Assembly (NCBI GenBank): GCA_002914845.1
Contig: JXTC01000153.1
Location: 171,314 to 235,313 of the forward strand
DNA: 64,000 nt
From: Trema orientale
Lineage: Eukaryota > Streptophyta > Magnoliopsida > Rosales > Cannabaceae
Reading direction: 5' to 3'
The first letter of the stretch is position 1. Each line of letters begins with the position of its first letter. Both the position numbers and the translations under genes were made by a program. Under the pieces are notes generated by a model. The model ran no database searches. It saw only the letters and a program-made list of their open reading frames with translations, and was not told the origin of the DNA. This document shows, piece by piece, positions 61,940 through 64,000 of this stretch.

Positions 61940-62360
61940 TGAAACCTTGACTATATAAAGACTTTGAAGGGCAAATATGTAAACCAGTAAACAACAACAT
62001 AAAAAGACCGAGACCGAATGATTATGTCCAAACAGCAAAAATAGAGAGACTTTTAAGGGCAAATACGTAAAGTGACAAATAACACAATAAAAAGACCAAA
62101 TAATCGTGCTCAAAGATAAAGCACAGGGAAGACCTTTAAGGGCAAGTATGTAAAACACTGAATAGCTAATTAAAAAGATCAAATACTTATGCCTACACGT
62201 GAACCACAAAAACAATTTCAAGGGCAGAAATGTAATAAAACATGCATAACACATAAAGGAGCATACCTACAACCTGGCTCATGCAAAATTACCAAAATGT
62301 CTTCCCCAAATGACCATTTCTCACACGACAGTATAAGGGCAAAACTGTCAAAATACAGCA
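61940..62360. repeat. Degenerate repeats with AAGGGCAAATACGTAAA
   Basis: Five or more units of about 70-80 bp carry AAGGGCAAAT(A/G)(C/T)GTAAA and AAAAAGACCAAAT in alternation (for example near 61967, 62055, 62140 and 62220). The same two words occur in the repeats at 59.6-60.2 and 63.05-63.5 kb, so all belong to one family. Confidence 0.65.
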
Positions 62361-62409
62361 TTAAAAAAAAACTTTTCGAAAAAGGCAAAAAAAACCTCAA
62401 AGAGATGGA

Positions 62410-63050
62410 AGATCACTGTTCACTCTACACTGCAAACTAGGGAACCGGGAAGAACAAACCCCATGAACAAAGATCAAACAAAAACAACACTATATGACAA
62501 ATTATTCCAAGAATGACGTAACCAATATCCAATAAATTTTCATAACAAAAAAAATTCCAAGAAGCAGAACCGACTTCATGTATCAACCAAGGCAAAATTA
62601 AGACAAACAATAACCAAAAAGAGAGCAATAATCACCGGTTAAAAAATATGATGGGTAAAGAAAATGTTGGAGCCAAAAACATACCAGGCGAAGGGAAGGC
62701 CACCGCATAATACTCGGCAAAACTCAGATCCGGAGAATCCATTCCAAATCAATGAACAAAACACCAAAAAATAGAGCATTAAACATATAAAGAAATAGGA
62801 AAAAACAAAACAAAAACACCAACAAACAACGAAACTGAAGAAGAACTACTGGATTAAGAACAGAGAAAACGAAACAAACCCTCAATATAGCTAAATCAAG
62901 CACAGAGAGTGGGAAAACAACAATCTCGAAGAACAAAAACCAGATACCACACACAACAAAAGAGAAAACGAAGAAGGAAAGAAGAGAAACAAAAATGAAA
63001 GAACACCTAAAACAACCATCCTAGTAAGAGCAAAGGAGAAGGAACAAACC
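62410..63050. other. A-rich stretch between repeat copies
   Basis: Begins with GATCACTGTTCACTCTACAC, a variant of the word ending the flanking repeats. Otherwise no gene or bounded element seen. Confidence 0.4.
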
Positions 63051-63530
63051 ATCAAAGAAGGCAACTCAAACGGAGGGAGGAAGAGAAGAATAATCCGAAT
63101 GAATAGAAGGAAGAACGACACATAGCAGAAAGAGAAGAGAGATAGAGCAGAAGAAGCATCGAGAAGCACAAACAGTAGGGAAGGGTGAAAACCCTTAGAC
63201 GGAGAAACCAAGAACCAACCGAATAACCAGAAGCCCAAACCATCTCAGCCAACGAAAGAGCAACTAGAAGGGCAGCATTAGAAAATCACCAAAAGACGAA
63301 CAAAAAGACCAAATGACCATAACCGTAAACAAACAATAGGGGAAAAAGTGAAGGGCAAAAATGGAAACTCACAACCAACCACGTAAAAAGACCAAACAGC
63401 CATGCCAGACAACAGCCACAGATCAAGCTTCCAAGGGCAAGACCATAATAACACATCCAAAAAAGATGTTACTGTTCTTTCTACAGTGAATTTCTCCTTA
63501 GCTTTAGTATATATAAATAATGTCGGTTAA
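63050..63530. repeat. A-rich repeat family, copy 2
   Basis: A direct repeat of 59600-60185, about 3.4 kb apart, with roughly four in five bases shared by eye. It ends GATGTTACTGTTCTTTCTAC and a TATA-like CTTTAGTATATATAAATAAT (63497-63516). ACTGTTCTTTCTACAGT can form a small hairpin. Confidence 0.7.
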
Positions 63531-63659
63531 ATAGGTTAAAATGTGCGTTTTAGAGCTAAAAGGGGCATTATGGTGTTTTCAAAATACAAAGAAAATTTAA
63601 ATTTTAAAAACGGATATGTTGAAGAAGCTACGTGCTCGAGTAGAGACTATAGAAACTTT

Positions 63660-64000
63660 CATCTTCAGCTATCGGATGAAGCCTAGTTACTCTTCACGCA
63701 CCGACCAGCAAGCATCTCGTCAAACTGCGAGCCCCATGTGTCGGCCACCCAGGAGCTGAGTTTCATCATGTGCTTTGCAATTCCTGTGCACCTACTTTCC
63801 TCAACCATACATGTGCTGACATGGCATCTACTCAACACTCTAGCCTTTGGTCCCTGCCACGTGTTTAAATGTTTCATTACTAGTCAGTTGCAGCATAGAT
63901 TGACCATACTCGATTGAGGCGCTCTCCTAAGAGTGGAGTCTCATCCTGTGCTTTTGGTCCTTGTGCACCTGCTTTCCTCAACCATACATGTGCTAACGTG
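63660..64000. repeat. 177-bp tandem repeat, cut by the window edge
   Basis: CCTCAACCATACATGTGCT occurs at 63799 and 63976. The bases before it (TGTGCACCT.CTTTCCTC, GGAGT/GAGTTTCATC.TGTGCTTT) also match, giving a period of 177. Only about two units are visible. Composition is richer in GC than the rest of the right end. Confidence 0.7.

Overview
This window is AT-rich, gene-poor nuclear DNA from a flowering plant, most likely a eudicot. The evidence is one clean spliced gene with GT-AG introns, plant-type transposons (CACTA, PIF/Harbinger MITEs, a MULE-like element, Athila-type Ty3/Gypsy, an RPA-carrying Helitron) and relics of plant gene families (wall-associated kinase, EPSP synthase). I cannot name the species. 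All assignments come from reading the sequence; no database search was run.

Layout. 1-4.3 kb: one apparently intact five-exon gene on the + strand, about 781 residues, function not recognised. It has an E2F-like site upstream and a Tourist-like MITE in intron 2. 4.4-8.2 kb: two solo LTRs of one family, the second interrupted by a MITE. 8.9-10.5 kb: a short tandem duplication and a kilobase of degenerate GTAACYAG repeats. 11.4-15.04 kb: an internally deleted Athila-type element (gag and protease remain, RT/RNaseH/integrase lost), abutting the 3' half of a CACTA transposon (15.05-16.69 kb). 17-26 kb: mostly non-coding, with an EPSP synthase exon fragment (19.74-19.85 kb), a small minisatellite and a MULE-like element (23.36-24.14 kb). 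26.43-28.82 kb: an array of about 15 tandem 164-bp monomers. 29.9-31.26 kb: a third LTR copy. 31.7-33.7 kb: two possible exons of a minus-strand gene.

35.30-45.19 kb: a MITE split by a complete non-coding LTR retrotransposon (35,637-44,665; 2.6-kb LTRs, PBS, 5-bp target duplication). 45.85-48.93 kb: a minus-strand wall-associated-kinase pseudogene split by a 2.1-kb CACTA element. 49.15 to about 57.3 kb or beyond: a decayed but nearly complete minus-strand Helitron encoding Rep/helicase and an RPA1-like single-strand-binding protein, with a chimeric Gypsy fragment inserted in the helicase. 59.6-63.5 kb: diverged direct repeats of an unknown A-rich family. The right edge holds about two copies of a 177-bp repeat.

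The main biological content is layered transposition. Within the Helitron, Rep/helicase and the RPA1-like protein would act together on single-stranded DNA during rolling-circle transposition. Both reading frames now carry stops, so activity is unlikely unless intact relatives exist elsewhere in the genome.
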